Shown one piece after another: positions 28,408-37,690 of a DNA stretch of 64,000 nucleotides. The notes below the pieces were generated by a model. That model saw nothing but the letters and a program-made list of their open reading frames with translations, was not told the DNA's origin and did no database searches. Numbering within the stretch: position 1 is the stretch's first letter; every line of letters starts with the position of its first letter. This stretch comes from CBIHON01 sp966211965 (GTDB taxonomy: Bacteria; Pseudomonadota; Gammaproteobacteria; Burkholderiales; Burkholderiaceae_D): positions 1 through 64,000 of the forward strand of contig CBIHON010000017.1 in NCBI GenBank assembly GCA_966211965.1. Direction: 5' to 3'. A program made the translations under genes and the position numbers.

Positions 28408-31400
28408 CTATTTATGCTTGTCCCCATCCTTGGCGGAAGCCGGCGCGGCAGGCGTCTTCGCTCTCGACACTCGCAAGTGCATCAGGCGCTGTTCCAGCTC
28501 CTTCACGTTCGCCGACATCTCCCGCACGCTGTCCCAGATGCTGTGGTCCAGCCGCATCTTGTGATTCATCGCACTGATCATCGGCAATAGCGTCTGTTCA
28601 TAGCTATCGGCGAGGCGTGCGATCGCGGTCTGCAGCAATTCTTGCTCCGGCAGATTGACCTGCACATCCGGCGTCAGGCGTCGGCCGAGAGCGGCAATCT
28701 GCTGGCTGATATCCGAGAGCAGATTGGCCACCTTGGTCGCGCCATCGGCATCCGCGCCGCCCTGCTTGCGCAGCCGCACGAAATCCTGCACCAGTGCCTG
28801 CCAGCGGGCTTGCTCCCCGGCGTCCGGCCGGCCCAGCAGATGCGCCAGCTTCAGCAGGTTTTCCTCGGCACCGGTCGTCAGGGTTTGCGCTTCGCCGCGA
28901 TAATGGTCGCGCAACAGATCATCCAATTCCTCATCGCGCATGATGGCCGAGACCTTTGGCGTCAGCTTGCTCATGTTGCGGTAACTGCCCTGCAATTTGA
29001 ACGGCGGCTCGGTGCGGTAGACATCGTCTTGCGCGGCCGACGCGATATAGGCAAGGTTCACCTCCAGCAGCGCATCGCGCACCTTGAACAGGCGTTGCAA
29101 TACCGCGCAGATTTCGCTTATCTCCTGCTGGCTGTAGGCGTGCTTCAATTCGGTGGCGGGAATCGGCTCGCCCTGCGCCATGCGGATCAGGCGATGCACG
29201 TCTTGCGGCTCGCGCGCCGCCAGCGGTTGCAAGACCGGATGCGAGACCAGCGCGTTTTCGATATACGACATGGCGAACACTTCCTCGCGTCCGCTCAGCA
29301 CGTCGCCCAGGTTGTAGATGTCGGCGCGGTTGGCCAGCATGTCGGGAATCTTGAACATGTCGCCCGACTCGGTATAAGGGTTGCCGGCCATGACGATCGC
29401 GAAGCGCTTGCCGCGCAGATCGTAGGTCCGGCTTTCTCCGCGCCAGACGCCTTCGATGCGCCGCGTGCCGTCGGCCAGCGCGATGAACTTTTGCAGGAAC
29501 TCGGGATGCGTATGCTGGATATCGTCCAGGTAGAGCATCACGTTGTTGCCCATCGCCAGACCCAGATTGAGCTTCTCCAGCTCGGTGCGCGCCGCGCTGT
29601 TGGCGGCTTGCGCCGGGTCGAGCGATGTCACGTCGTGACCCAGCACCGGGCAATTGATGCGCACGAAAATCATGCCGAGGCGGTCGCCCAGGTATTCCAT
29701 CAGCGTGGTCTTGCCGTATCCCGGCGGCGAGATCAAGAGCAGCATGCCCATCGAATCGGTGCGGCGTTGGTCGCCCGCCGCGCCGATCTGCTTGGCCAGG
29801 TTGTCGCCGACCATCGGCAGATAGACTTCATCGATCAGCTTGTTGCGCACGAAGCTCGACAGCGGCTTGGCCTGAAATTGTTCCAGCCGCAGGCGCGCTT
29901 TTTCTTCCTGTATCAACGTCTGGCGCAATTGCTGCAGTTGCTGCCAGGCCGGTACGGTCACTTGCGTGTGGTGCCGCAGCCGGCGCATGAAGTCGTTCAG
30001 TTGCAGGTTGAGGCCTTGATTGTTCAGCAGCGCGTGTTCGCCCAATAAGCCGGTTATCTGCCCCTGCAGTTCAGCCGCCTGAATCCGGCGCGGCAGTTGA
30101 CATAACAGAGCCGCGGCAGTTTCCGGCAGCAGGGTCAAATCCTGCTGCTGTTGTCCGATATAGCCATGCAGCCATTCAGTTGCGAGTTGCCAGCGTTCGC
30201 GCCAGCTTAGGGTTTCGTCCTGCCAGGGTAGTGCGATGCCGTGACGGCTCAGGTGCTGTTGCAGTCCTTGCGCCAGATCCGAGGCCGCACGGCTCAAGAC
30301 CCATTCATGCGCCTGGGCGCGGTTTGCGCTGCCGGCTTGGGTGCCGAGTTCTGCCAACAGATACGCTGCGCTTTGCTCCAGGAGCATCGCCGGCGATTCA
30401 GTCACGGTATCCAGCCAGCTTTCGATCGCCAGTTGCTGCTGTGTCAGGAATTTTTGCAGCGCTTGGTGGAGTTGGGCCAGGATTTGCTGCCATAGGCGGT
30501 CACTGCCAAATTGGCGGCGCATCAGTTCGGCTTGCTCGGCCTGGTGCTTGAGCGTTTGTGCGGACACCTGCAGGCTGGGCGTTGCACTCAGGTGCTGCCA
30601 GTACAGTAGCGCGACTGCGCGTGCCAGAGGGCTGTAACGCAACAAGCCGGCATTTTCATACAACGGCACCAATTGCCGCAGGATGCAGGCGGCGTCGTGG
30701 TCGTGTATCCCTTTCTGATAACCCTCGTGATAACGCGGGGCGGCAAAGCGCCGCACACGTTCATCCAATTGCTGCTTATCGGACTGGCGCACCGCGTCGA
30801 GCAAGGCGGCCCAATTCCAGTCATCGGCTTCCGCTTGCGCGGTCAGCATGATTTTGTAAGCCAGGTATTCGGCGCGATAGACCCGCGGACTTTCGGCCAG
30901 GTTTTCCTGTCCCCAGTATGGCTTCAAGATTTCCAGGCGCGGCTCTTCCACCGGCGAAAAATAATCGGTACCGGTCAGGTGATAGGCCAGCTGCTCCTGG
31001 CGCGATACGATGGTCAGGTCGAGCGCTTGCTGGTTGACCGTGAAGGCGTGGCGGCCGAGACGTATCGTGTTGCCGCTTACCAGTTCGTTGCGGTCGCGCA
31101 GCGCGCGCTGGCCCTGGTCGCGCAGATTCTTGAGCTGGCCTGCCAGGTCGTCGGCAGCGACACTATTGCCGAGCTTGCGCAATTCTTCGATGCTGGCCTT
31201 GAGCTTGTTGAGCAGCGCGTCCGATGCGAAATAGGCTTCGAGCTGGGCCGCTTCAGTCAATTGCGTCAGGCGCTTCGGTACCCCGGCCAATATCCGGCGC
31301 GACGCATCCATGATGGCCTGCACCCGGCGCGCACGGGCATCGAGCAAGGCCTGCTTGCGGCTTTCCATTGCTTCGTACACCGATTCACGCTTGTGGGCGA

Positions 31401-33696
31401 TTTCGGCCAGATAGTCTTCCTGCTCGGCGAAGCGGCCCTCCAGATCTTCCATCTGCGCCAGCAGGCGGGTCAGCAATTCATCGCAGCGCTCCGGCGTTTC
31501 CGCCTGTTCCAGCGCGCTTTCGACGGATTGCCCGAACAGTTGGAACTGTGCCGCGAATTCGGCCGCCGACTCGCCTTGCGACAATTGCTTGCGGCGCTGG
31601 CGTGCTTCGGCGCGCAGCTTGTTGACTTCGGCATAGATGCCGGAAATGGTGTTGAGGATGCGGGTGCGCAAGGTGGTGTCGCCGACCGCCAGCGTGCCGA
31701 GCAATTCGGTTAGTCCATCCAGGTTGTGCGCGCTGCGGTCCAGTGCTTCATGCAGCGGCGCCAATTCCGCTGTCGAGTGCAGATTGGGCAGTTGCGCGCG
31801 TTGCCTGTTCAGATCCGCATTGATTTTGGCGAAAGCATCATCCTGCGCGAGAAATTGTACGGTGCGCTCGGCGACGCGGCTTTCCTCGGTGCCGAGTTCC
31901 GCATCCAGCCCGTCCAGGCGCGCCACGTCCATGTAGCGCTGTTCCTTCAAGCTGGCCAGCCGTCCGCGTGCAAGGCGGAGCTGGTCCAGCGCTTCGATGA
32001 AGTCGGTCGGCGATTGCCACAGTCGGCTGGCGGTTTCGGTCAGCAATTGGCGCTGCGCCTGTTCGGTCTGCTGCAGCGTACGTTGCGCTTCGCGCTGGAC
32101 CGCCGCCATCTTATCGAATTCGTCCAGCGTTGCGCTCGCCACCTCGATCATGCCGCGCACTTCAGCGCCGGCCTGCTGCGCTTCCTCGGCTCCCAGCCAG
32201 TAGTAGGCATCGGCCACGCGGCGGCATTGCTTGATCAGGGTTTCATAGACGAAGCGGGTCGGTAGCTGGTCCCGGCTTGCTTCGCCCTGTTCACGCACCA
32301 GTTTCGCGATCGAATACAACTCGGACAAACCGCGCACCAATTCGCGATTGCCGATCTTGCCGAAAAAAGTCTGGCGCGGCGCTTGCTGCGCTGCATGCTC
32401 ATCGCTCAGGAAAGGGGTTTGCCACAGCTGCATCGCGTGGTTGCGTGTCGGTTCGTCGTTCTCGGCGGTAAACAGCAGCATGCGGCCATCGTCGAAGCGG
32501 GCGTAACCGTGCGCCACCAGCGGCTGTTCCAGCGTCTTGTTGATCAGGTTGTAAGTCAACAGCACGTACACGCCGTGCTCGACGCCGTAGAATACATACA
32601 GCACGTCTTCGCCGTTCGGGGCCAGCACCCGGCGCTTGAATTGGAGGCCGGCCGGCAGGTCGGCAAACAGCTTGTATTCGCCGCTTTGCAGGATATAACC
32701 ATCGGGGAAAACGATGCCGTGGTCTTCCGGCAATTGCACGCAAGAGGCGCCGATCGCATCGACCCGCGTCACCTGCCGTGTGCGGCGATTGAAGACCAAG
32801 TGACGCACCTGGGTTTCCCGATAAGGTTTGATGCGCAGCAGAATCAGTTCTCCTACTGCGGCATAGGCGATGTCTGCATCGTTCAACGATTGATTGCGAT
32901 CCTCCACCGGCTCGCTATAGATGCCGAGACCGGTTTCGGTATTGTTCTCGATTTTGACGGTCAGGTCGCCGCCGATGGTTTCGACGAACAGGGTGTCGAG
33001 CACGTTGATATGCGGATGCTTGCCGAGCACATGCTGCTCGCGCGTGGTCGGCGTCCATTCGAAGTCATGCGCCGGCGGCAGGGCGATATCGCGTTCGCCG
33101 CGATTATCGATATAGCTGACTTCGCCGCTGTCCTTGAGCTGCCAGCGGAACACCCGCACATCGCTGATGCGTTCGCCGATTTTGAAGGCGGCCAGAAGCT
33201 TGCCTTGATGCACGCGCAACTGCACCAGCTGCGCGTTGCGATAATAGTTGTAGAGTTCCTTGAATTCGGCGACGAAACGCGTATCGTCCAAAAAGGTCTG
33301 TTCCAGCTTGAGCGCTTCAAGCTCGGCTTGCTCGCCGTCCTGGCGCAAGCGATACAAGCCGAACACGTCCGCGACCCTGGTTTCCTGACGCAAGCCGATG
33401 AAGACGTTGTAGCCGAACACCAGCACATCGCCGACCAGTACCAGGTCGCGTGCGACGCAATTGTTTTCGGTACGGGCACGGGTGCGGGCGCGCAACACCA
33501 TGTCTTCGCGACCGAACTCGGCCAGCCGCGCCTTATTCAGGATGCCGGCCTTTTCCAGCAGCGTCTTGCCTTGCGCGCTCAAGCGCTTGCGCAGCAGATC
33601 GAAACTGCTGGAATGGGCCACTGCTTGCGCGACTTTGTTGTCGCCGGCGTCCGGGTTTTCGGCTTGGCGGGCGTCTTCGGTTTGGGCGTCGCTCAT
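28408..33696 (-). CDS. Giant DUF3686-type AAA+ ATPase (annotated elsewhere as DNA repair ATPase)
   Basis: A 1762-residue protein. The N-terminal ~500 residues form a beta-rich region of the type I know as DUF3686 (SSFDLLRKRLSAQGKTLLEKAG, then HPHINVLDTLFVETIGGDLTVK). The middle (about 530-1300) is mostly Gln/Glu/Ala/Leu-rich helix with coiled-coil character. A C-terminal AAA+ module has Walker A PPGYGKTTLMEYLG (near residue 1326), Walker B NVMLYLDDIQ (near 1386) and a sensor-like VMAGNPYTESGDMF, reminiscent of MoxR/dynein-type AAA. The 'DNA repair' label in databases is weakly founded. It is the last and largest gene of the DUF2170-PspA-flotillin operon, five bases after the zinc-ribbon gene. 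That suggests an ATP-driven remodeller acting with PspA/flotillin membrane proteins (inference). Start MSDAQTEDARQ at 33696. Confidence 0.88.
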   Translation of the reverse strand: MSDAQTEDARQAENPDAGDNKVAQAVAHSSSFDLLRKRLSAQGKTLLEKAGILNKARLAEFGREDMVLRARTRARTENNCVARDLVLVGDVLVFGYNVFIGLRQETRVADVFGLYRLRQDGEQAELEALKLEQTFLDDTRFVAEFKELYNYYRNAQLVQLRVHQGKLLAAFKIGERISDVRVFRWQLKDSGEVSYIDNRGERDIALPPAHDFEWTPTTREQHVLGKHPHINVLDTLFVETIGGDLTVKIENNTETGLGIYSEPVEDRNQSLNDADIAYAAVGELILLRIKPYRETQVRHLVFNRRTRQVTRVDAIGASCVQLPEDHGIVFPDGYILQSGEYKLFADLPAGLQFKRRVLAPNGEDVLYVFYGVEHGVYVLLTYNLINKTLEQPLVAHGYARFDDGRMLLFTAENDEPTRNHAMQLWQTPFLSDEHAAQQAPRQTFFGKIGNRELVRGLSELYSIAKLVREQGEASRDQLPTRFVYETLIKQCRRVADAYYWLGAEEAQQAGAEVRGMIEVASATLDEFDKMAAVQREAQRTLQQTEQAQRQLLTETASRLWQSPTDFIEALDQLRLARGRLASLKEQRYMDVARLDGLDAELGTEESRVAERTVQFLAQDDAFAKINADLNRQRAQLPNLHSTAELAPLHEALDRSAHNLDGLTELLGTLAVGDTTLRTRILNTISGIYAEVNKLRAEARQRRKQLSQGESAAEFAAQFQLFGQSVESALEQAETPERCDELLTRLLAQMEDLEGRFAEQEDYLAEIAHKRESVYEAMESRKQALLDARARRVQAIMDASRRILAGVPKRLTQLTEAAQLEAYFASDALLNKLKASIEELRKLGNSVAADDLAGQLKNLRDQGQRALRDRNELVSGNTIRLGRHAFTVNQQALDLTIVSRQEQLAYHLTGTDYFSPVEEPRLEILKPYWGQENLAESPRVYRAEYLAYKIMLTAQAEADDWNWAALLDAVRQSDKQQLDERVRRFAAPRYHEGYQKGIHDHDAACILRQLVPLYENAGLLRYSPLARAVALLYWQHLSATPSLQVSAQTLKHQAEQAELMRRQFGSDRLWQQILAQLHQALQKFLTQQQLAIESWLDTVTESPAMLLEQSAAYLLAELGTQAGSANRAQAHEWVLSRAASDLAQGLQQHLSRHGIALPWQDETLSWRERWQLATEWLHGYIGQQQQDLTLLPETAAALLCQLPRRIQAAELQGQITGLLGEHALLNNQGLNLQLNDFMRRLRHHTQVTVPAWQQLQQLRQTLIQEEKARLRLEQFQAKPLSSFVRNKLIDEVYLPMVGDNLAKQIGAAGDQRRTDSMGMLLLISPPGYGKTTLMEYLGDRLGMIFVRINCPVLGHDVTSLDPAQAANSAARTELEKLNLGLAMGNNVMLYLDDIQHTHPEFLQKFIALADGTRRIEGVWRGESRTYDLRGKRFAIVMAGNPYTESGDMFKIPDMLANRADIYNLGDVLSGREEVFAMSYIENALVSHPVLQPLAAREPQDVHRLIRMAQGEPIPATELKHAYSQQEISEICAVLQRLFKVRDALLEVNLAYIASAAQDDVYRTEPPFKLQGSYRNMSKLTPKVSAIMRDEELDDLLRDHYRGEAQTLTTGAEENLLKLAHLLGRPDAGEQARWQALVQDFVRLRKQGGADADGATKVANLLSDISQQIAALGRRLTPDVQVNLPEQELLQTAIARLADSYEQTLLPMISAMNHKMRLDHSIWDSVREMSANVKELEQRLMHLRVSRAKTPAAPASAKDGDKHK

Positions 33697-33701
33697 TGGT
33701 T

Positions 33702-34235
33702 TCAGTCTGCCTTGGCGTTCAGGAAGGCGATCATTTCGGCGCTGTTCGGTTGCGACTGCAGCCACGTGCGCAGGTGCACCAGCTCATCGTAGGCGGCGTC
33801 GCCGAAACGCGCGCGGTGGGCTTTTTCCATCCGTTCGCGCGAGGCCGCTTCCTGCAGGTCGCGCTGCCAGCGCTCCGACACGATGGCATCCAACTGATCA
33901 TGCAAACCCAGCGCAAGCAAGGCTTCCCACTCGCCGCGATCGAGCCAGACGCCATGCGCCGCTGCGCTGAAATCGAGCCGCAGCGGGATCACGTTGCAGA
34001 CCTTCACGCGCGCCATCAGGCGCTTGGTCTTCGGACACATGCGGGCGGCATCGTCGACTACTTCGATTTCACCGGCATACTCCAGCGCCGCGATTTCCGG
34101 CATGGTCTTGCGCCAGGTCCGGTATGCATCCAGATCGACCCAGACGCCGCTGCAATCGTTGCAGCGCTCGACCGGCAATCCGGCTTCGAGCTTGACCGCA
34201 GCGAAGTTTTTATTACCGCAGGCTGGACACAACAT
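33702..34235 (-). CDS. zf-TFIIB zinc-ribbon protein
   Basis: A 177-residue protein starting with a TFIIB-type zinc ribbon: CPAC at residues 3-6 and CNDC at 25-28, then GVWVDL. A second, degenerate copy (MCPKTKRLMARVKV ... HGVWLDRGEWE) keeps the GVWLD motif but has lost most cysteines, so it probably binds no zinc. The C-terminal 70 residues are helical and charged. Function is unknown; such ribbons often mediate protein or nucleic acid contacts. It is encoded directly before the AAA+ ATPase (5-base gap), suggesting a partner. The ATG at 34235 is chosen because it starts the ribbon; an upstream in-frame ATG at 34286 adds 17 basic residues. Confidence 0.85.
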   Translation of the reverse strand: MLCPACGNKNFAAVKLEAGLPVERCNDCSGVWVDLDAYRTWRKTMPEIAALEYAGEIEVVDDAARMCPKTKRLMARVKVCNVIPLRLDFSAAAHGVWLDRGEWEALLALGLHDQLDAIVSERWQRDLQEAASRERMEKAHRARFGDAAYDELVHLRTWLQSQPNSAEMIAFLNAKAD

Positions 34236-34276
34236 GTTTGCTCTCTTTCTTGGATTTCGTGGATGGCTTTTTTTAT

Positions 34277-34370
34277 GGGCGGACACGGCTTGATCGTGCT
34301 CGCGTGCAAGCTTCGATCAGGGCGCATGTTTTTAAGGTCACGCATGGGCACGATCAAGCCGTGCCCGCCC
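34277..34370. repeat. Long imperfect inverted repeat (REP pair)
   Basis: Arms 34277-34301 and 34346-34370 (25 bases, two mismatches) are separated by 44 bases. The arm reads GGGCGGACACGGCTTGATCG then TGCTC, and its partner is its complement. I recognise GGGCACGATCAAGCCGTGCCC as a dispersed palindrome type in betaproteobacteria. It sits between the flotillin and zinc-ribbon genes, inside the operon. Confidence 0.8.
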
Positions 34371-34383
34371 TGCGTCCTTGCAA

Positions 34384-36579
34384 TTAATTAGGATTCTTCG
34401 GCGTCTCGAACCCCGGCTTGAAGCTCGCCAGCAATCCGTGCAGCGCGCTCTGCTGCTGCGCCGTTCCTTCGCGTGCCACCTTTGCCAACAGCGCCGCCAC
34501 GGTCAGATTCTGCAACTCGCCCGAAGACCCGCCCAGCGCCCCGATCATGCCGCGGATATCGTTCACCATGTCGCGCTCGCCGCTCAAATGGTCCTTCAGG
34601 CCGATTTGCAAGGTCTTGCTCTTGTCGATCGTCGCATCGATTCCTTTGCCAAGCGAAAGGGCATTGACGAAGCGCTCGAAATAATCGCCTTCGCCGCCGA
34701 CGATATCGATCTTGGCATTTTGCAGGGCTTTGCCCAGCACTTCGGCCTGGTCCTTGGCGATATGGGTTTGCGCATCGATGCCCTTGATGATCTGCTGGTT
34801 GCCCATCTCCAGCTGCATACGGAATTCCTCGTGCGCGCGGGTGTCGGCACTCATCGCCGACATCGCTTCGAACTTCTGCGCCAAGCCCTTCGATTCGGCT
34901 TCGTAACGCGCCTGGATCACATGCGCTTCGGCATCGCCGTGCGTGGCCGTGGCGTTGGCGTCGGCTGCCTTGACCGCAGCCGCTGCCAGTCCCATCTGCT
35001 CGGTTCCCTGTGCTTCGGCCTGCATGTGCAGGCGCAGCGCTTCGGCCTCGGCCGCGCCTTGCTTGGCGGTGGCTTCAGCGCCGGCGATGCGCACTTGCGC
35101 TTCGGCCATGCCCAGTTGTTCCTTGCCTTTGGCTTCGGCTTCCATTTGCATGCGCGTCGATTCCGCCTGCGCCGCGCCCTGTTTCAGGATCGCTTCGGAT
35201 GCGGCGATCTTCACCTTCGCATCGGCCATGCCTGGGGCGGCAAGTTCCGCTTCACGGCCTTCGGCTTCGCGCTTTTTCGCTTCGGCGGCTTTTTCCGCGA
35301 CTTTCAGGCGTGCTTCGGCCAGCGTCAGTTCCTGGGCGGATTTGTGCTTGGCTGAGCGCTCTTCCGCTTCGGCGGCCTTGACGGTCAACACCATTTTTTC
35401 TTCAGCGGCGGCTTCGGCGGTGATCACCACGGATTTTTTCTGACGGTCGGCTTCGGCCACCACGCGCACTTCCTTGATTGCTTCTTCCTGCTCCGCCACC
35501 GTGCGTTCGACCACGATGCGCTCGCGGATCACGTCGGCGATCGCTTTTTTCTGGACTTCGATTGCTCTTTCCTTGTCGATGTTCTGCAGCGCGACTTCCT
35601 TCTCGCGATCGACGATTTCCAACTGCCGGGCACGCGTCACGCGTTCTTCCTCGATCGCCACCGCGCGCTTGCGGTTGTTTTCCGCCACTTCTTTTTCGCG
35701 CGTGGTGTTTTCCTGTTGCACCATCACCAGCTGCTCGGCCTGCAAGCGGGCCAGTTCGGCTTTGGCGTGTTCTTCCGCTTGCACTCTTTGCGTCTCGGCT
35801 TGTTCGCGTGCACGCACCGAACTCACTTCACGGCTCTGGCGCGACTCCGCATCGGCTTGCTGGCGCTCCAGCTCCAGGATCGCTTCCCGCGTTTCCACGT
35901 TCTTTTTCTTGATGCGCATTTCTTCATCGCGCTTCAGTTCATTGGTGCGGATGTTCTCAATCGCGGTCAGTTCGGTGATTTTCTTGATGCCCTGGGCGTC
36001 GAGAATATTGTGGCCGTCGAGCTTGTCCAGCGGCGTCTGCTCGATGTAATCGATCGCCGCGTCTTCCAGCACGTAGCCCGACAAGTCGTCGCCGATCTGG
36101 CGGATGATATTGTCGCGGAAGCGGTCGCGCGCCTGGTACAGTTCGACGAAATCCATCGATTTGCCGACGGTTTTCAGCGCCTCTGCAAACTTGGCGGAGA
36201 ACAGGCTTTCCAGTGTTTCCTGGTTCGACGCGCGTTCGCAGCCGACCGCCTGCGCTACCTTCAGCACGTCTTCCGTAGTCTTGTTCACACGCAGGAAGAA
36301 GGTGACCTTGATGTCGGCCCGGATATTGTCCTGGCAGATCAGTCCGTCCTTGCCGAGACGGGCGATCTCGATGGTCTTGAGCGAGATTTCCATCAGTTCC
36401 ATCTTGTGGATGATGGGATAGACCATGCCGCCGGTGAAAGTGACGTCGGGGTCGGCGCGCAGGGTGTTGATGATCATCGCGTGTCCTTGTTCCACCTTGT
36501 GGTAGAACTTGGCAAACATCGCCAATGCGCCCAATAGCATAACGGTGCCAATGCCGATTGCGATCAACATGATGTCCAT
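34384..36579 (-). CDS. yqiK: Flotillin-like SPFH/band 7 protein, YqiK type
   Basis: A 731-residue inner-membrane protein with one N-terminal membrane segment (about residues 4-24), a band 7/SPFH domain to about 200, and a very long Ala/Glu-rich coiled coil (210-570). The C-terminal domain (571-731) holds EFRMQLEMGNQQIIKG. Three tandem 40-residue repeats occupy 451-490, 491-530 and 531-570; the first two begin MADAKVKIAASEAILKQGAA and MAEAQVRIAGAEATAKQGAA. Flotillins scaffold membrane microdomains. The upstream neighbour is a YqiJ-like OB-fold membrane protein, the same pair as E. coli yqiJ-yqiK, here embedded with PspA, a zinc ribbon and an AAA+ ATPase. Confidence 0.92.
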   Translation of the reverse strand: MDIMLIAIGIGTVMLLGALAMFAKFYHKVEQGHAMIINTLRADPDVTFTGGMVYPIIHKMELMEISLKTIEIARLGKDGLICQDNIRADIKVTFFLRVNKTTEDVLKVAQAVGCERASNQETLESLFSAKFAEALKTVGKSMDFVELYQARDRFRDNIIRQIGDDLSGYVLEDAAIDYIEQTPLDKLDGHNILDAQGIKKITELTAIENIRTNELKRDEEMRIKKKNVETREAILELERQQADAESRQSREVSSVRAREQAETQRVQAEEHAKAELARLQAEQLVMVQQENTTREKEVAENNRKRAVAIEEERVTRARQLEIVDREKEVALQNIDKERAIEVQKKAIADVIRERIVVERTVAEQEEAIKEVRVVAEADRQKKSVVITAEAAAEEKMVLTVKAAEAEERSAKHKSAQELTLAEARLKVAEKAAEAKKREAEGREAELAAPGMADAKVKIAASEAILKQGAAQAESTRMQMEAEAKGKEQLGMAEAQVRIAGAEATAKQGAAEAEALRLHMQAEAQGTEQMGLAAAAVKAADANATATHGDAEAHVIQARYEAESKGLAQKFEAMSAMSADTRAHEEFRMQLEMGNQQIIKGIDAQTHIAKDQAEVLGKALQNAKIDIVGGEGDYFERFVNALSLGKGIDATIDKSKTLQIGLKDHLSGERDMVNDIRGMIGALGGSSGELQNLTVAALLAKVAREGTAQQQSALHGLLASFKPGFETPKNPN
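34870..35229 (-). repeat. Three 40-codon tandem repeats inside yqiK
   Basis: Residues 451-490, 491-530 and 531-570 of the flotillin align without gaps at a 40-residue period. Copies 1 and 2 share most positions (M-A-x-A-x-V-x-I-A, K-Q-G-A-A, A-E-A-x-G); copy 3 is more diverged (LAAAAVKAADANATATHGDA). The length fits extension of a coiled-coil rod by segmental duplication. Confidence 0.8.
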
Positions 36580-36612
36580 GGATTTCCTTGTCTGTCTTGA
36601 TGTAAAGGCGTG

Positions 36613-37287
36613 TTAGAGAGCGGGAGGTAGAGCTTGCACTTCGTACTGCTGGCTGGTCTCGTCATAGCTCAGAATGACGGCCAGGGAATTTTTTGTAAGG
36701 GTGTTCGGCGTTCTGGCCCAGACCCGGATGTTCAAACCGGCGCCGCGGTCTTCCACTTCGGCGCGGCCGAATTTTTCATCGACGGTTTGCGTGACGATCT
36801 TGCAGCGCAAGCCGACCAGGCTGCTGTTGTTGCGCGCATGATGTTTGACGAACAAACCGCGCATCGGCCTGATCAATAGCGCGGACAGCGGAATCGAGAG
36901 CGCGCCGGAGGCCAGCAACGCGCCGGTGCCGAACAGCATTTGCAGCGAGGTCGTGGGGACATAGGCGAGGAAATATTCATGCAGCAGGGCGGTTGCCAGC
37001 CAGGTAAAAAATACCAGCAAACTGGCGACGATCGAAAACGGCACGCCGCCCAAACCCATCGCGACCAGATAGCCGGCCAGCGTATGGACGTCGGTCCCAT
37101 CGTGATGCACCTCCACATGATGATGATGCCCGGCATCCCAATGCCAGCCATCGCCGCCGTCGATTTCAAGGTTGTCGCCGAGATCGACCAGGCCGACAAT
37201 CGACAACAGCCAGTAAATCAACAGGATGCCGAGCAAGACGCTCGGGACTACCGTGGGGAAACTGCTCAGAATCTGCCATGTGGACAT
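36613..37287 (-). CDS. yqiJ: YqiJ-like OB-fold inner-membrane protein
   Basis: A 224-residue protein with three or four membrane segments (about 10-35, 68-97, 105-139) and a C-terminal OB-fold-like domain (VGLRCKIVTQTVDEKFGRAEVEDRG), the NfeD/YqiJ plan. NfeD-type OB domains bind flotillins. Between the first two membrane segments is a histidine-rich stretch (about residues 48-62: HWDAGHHHHVEVHHD) that is probably periplasmic and could bind metal. It ends 33 bases before yqiK and is in the expected yqiJ-yqiK order. Confidence 0.85.
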   Translation of the reverse strand: MSTWQILSSFPTVVPSVLLGILLIYWLLSIVGLVDLGDNLEIDGGDGWHWDAGHHHHVEVHHDGTDVHTLAGYLVAMGLGGVPFSIVASLLVFFTWLATALLHEYFLAYVPTTSLQMLFGTGALLASGALSIPLSALLIRPMRGLFVKHHARNNSSLVGLRCKIVTQTVDEKFGRAEVEDRGAGLNIRVWARTPNTLTKNSLAVILSYDETSQQYEVQALPPAL

Positions 37288-37339
37288 CTATTTATTCCTC
37301 GCCATATTTTGTTTTGTGGTCGTTCGCTGGCGGCTTTTT

Positions 37340-37690
37340 TTACTTATTGTGCGGCGCTTGTTTCTTTGCAAAGTCTATCAGTTTCTTGTGTAAAGCTTCC
37401 TTGATTCCCCGTTTGTCTTCGGCATCAATGCCGAAACGCTCCGCCAGCAGCGCATAATCAGCATCGCTCAGGCTCACCGTCAAGCGCGGCCGTACCGGCT
37501 TGCTGGTGCAAGGCAAACCGAGAATCTTGCGGATCTGGTCCGAGGGCGAGATTTGGTTTTCGAACGCAGCATAACGTACTGCATCGATCACCTGCTTCTC
37601 GACGTCGAAGGCAACCTGTATAGCGCGCAAGGCGGCGTCTGAGCTGGACCATCGGGATGAACTGCGCACCATGGATTCTGTCTTTCTCAA
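37340..37690 (-). CDS. Small protein of the PspA-flotillin operon, possible DNA-binding protein
   Basis: A 116-residue protein of unknown function. Residues 27-58 (VAFDVEKQVIDAVRYAAFENQISPSDQIRKILGL) look like a helix-helix segment resembling a ribbon-helix-helix C-terminal half. Residues about 68-85 (RPRLTVSLSDADYALLAERFG) also look ribbon-helix-helix-like: a short strand RLTVSL, then two helices. The start is probably TTG at 37688-37690, overlapping the pspA TGA; an ATG at 37672 is an alternative. It is a candidate autorepressor for the operon because the promoter carries paired short palindromes, but this is inference. Confidence 0.65.
   Translation of the reverse strand: MRKTESMVRSSSRWSSSDAALRAIQVAFDVEKQVIDAVRYAAFENQISPSDQIRKILGLPCTSKPVRPRLTVSLSDADYALLAERFGIDAEDKRGIKEALHKKLIDFAKKQAPHNK

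Noticed and set aside
28642..30048. A 468-codon plus-strand frame opposite the AAA+ domain
   Set aside because: Antisense shadow; the minus strand holds Walker A, Walker B and sensor motifs.
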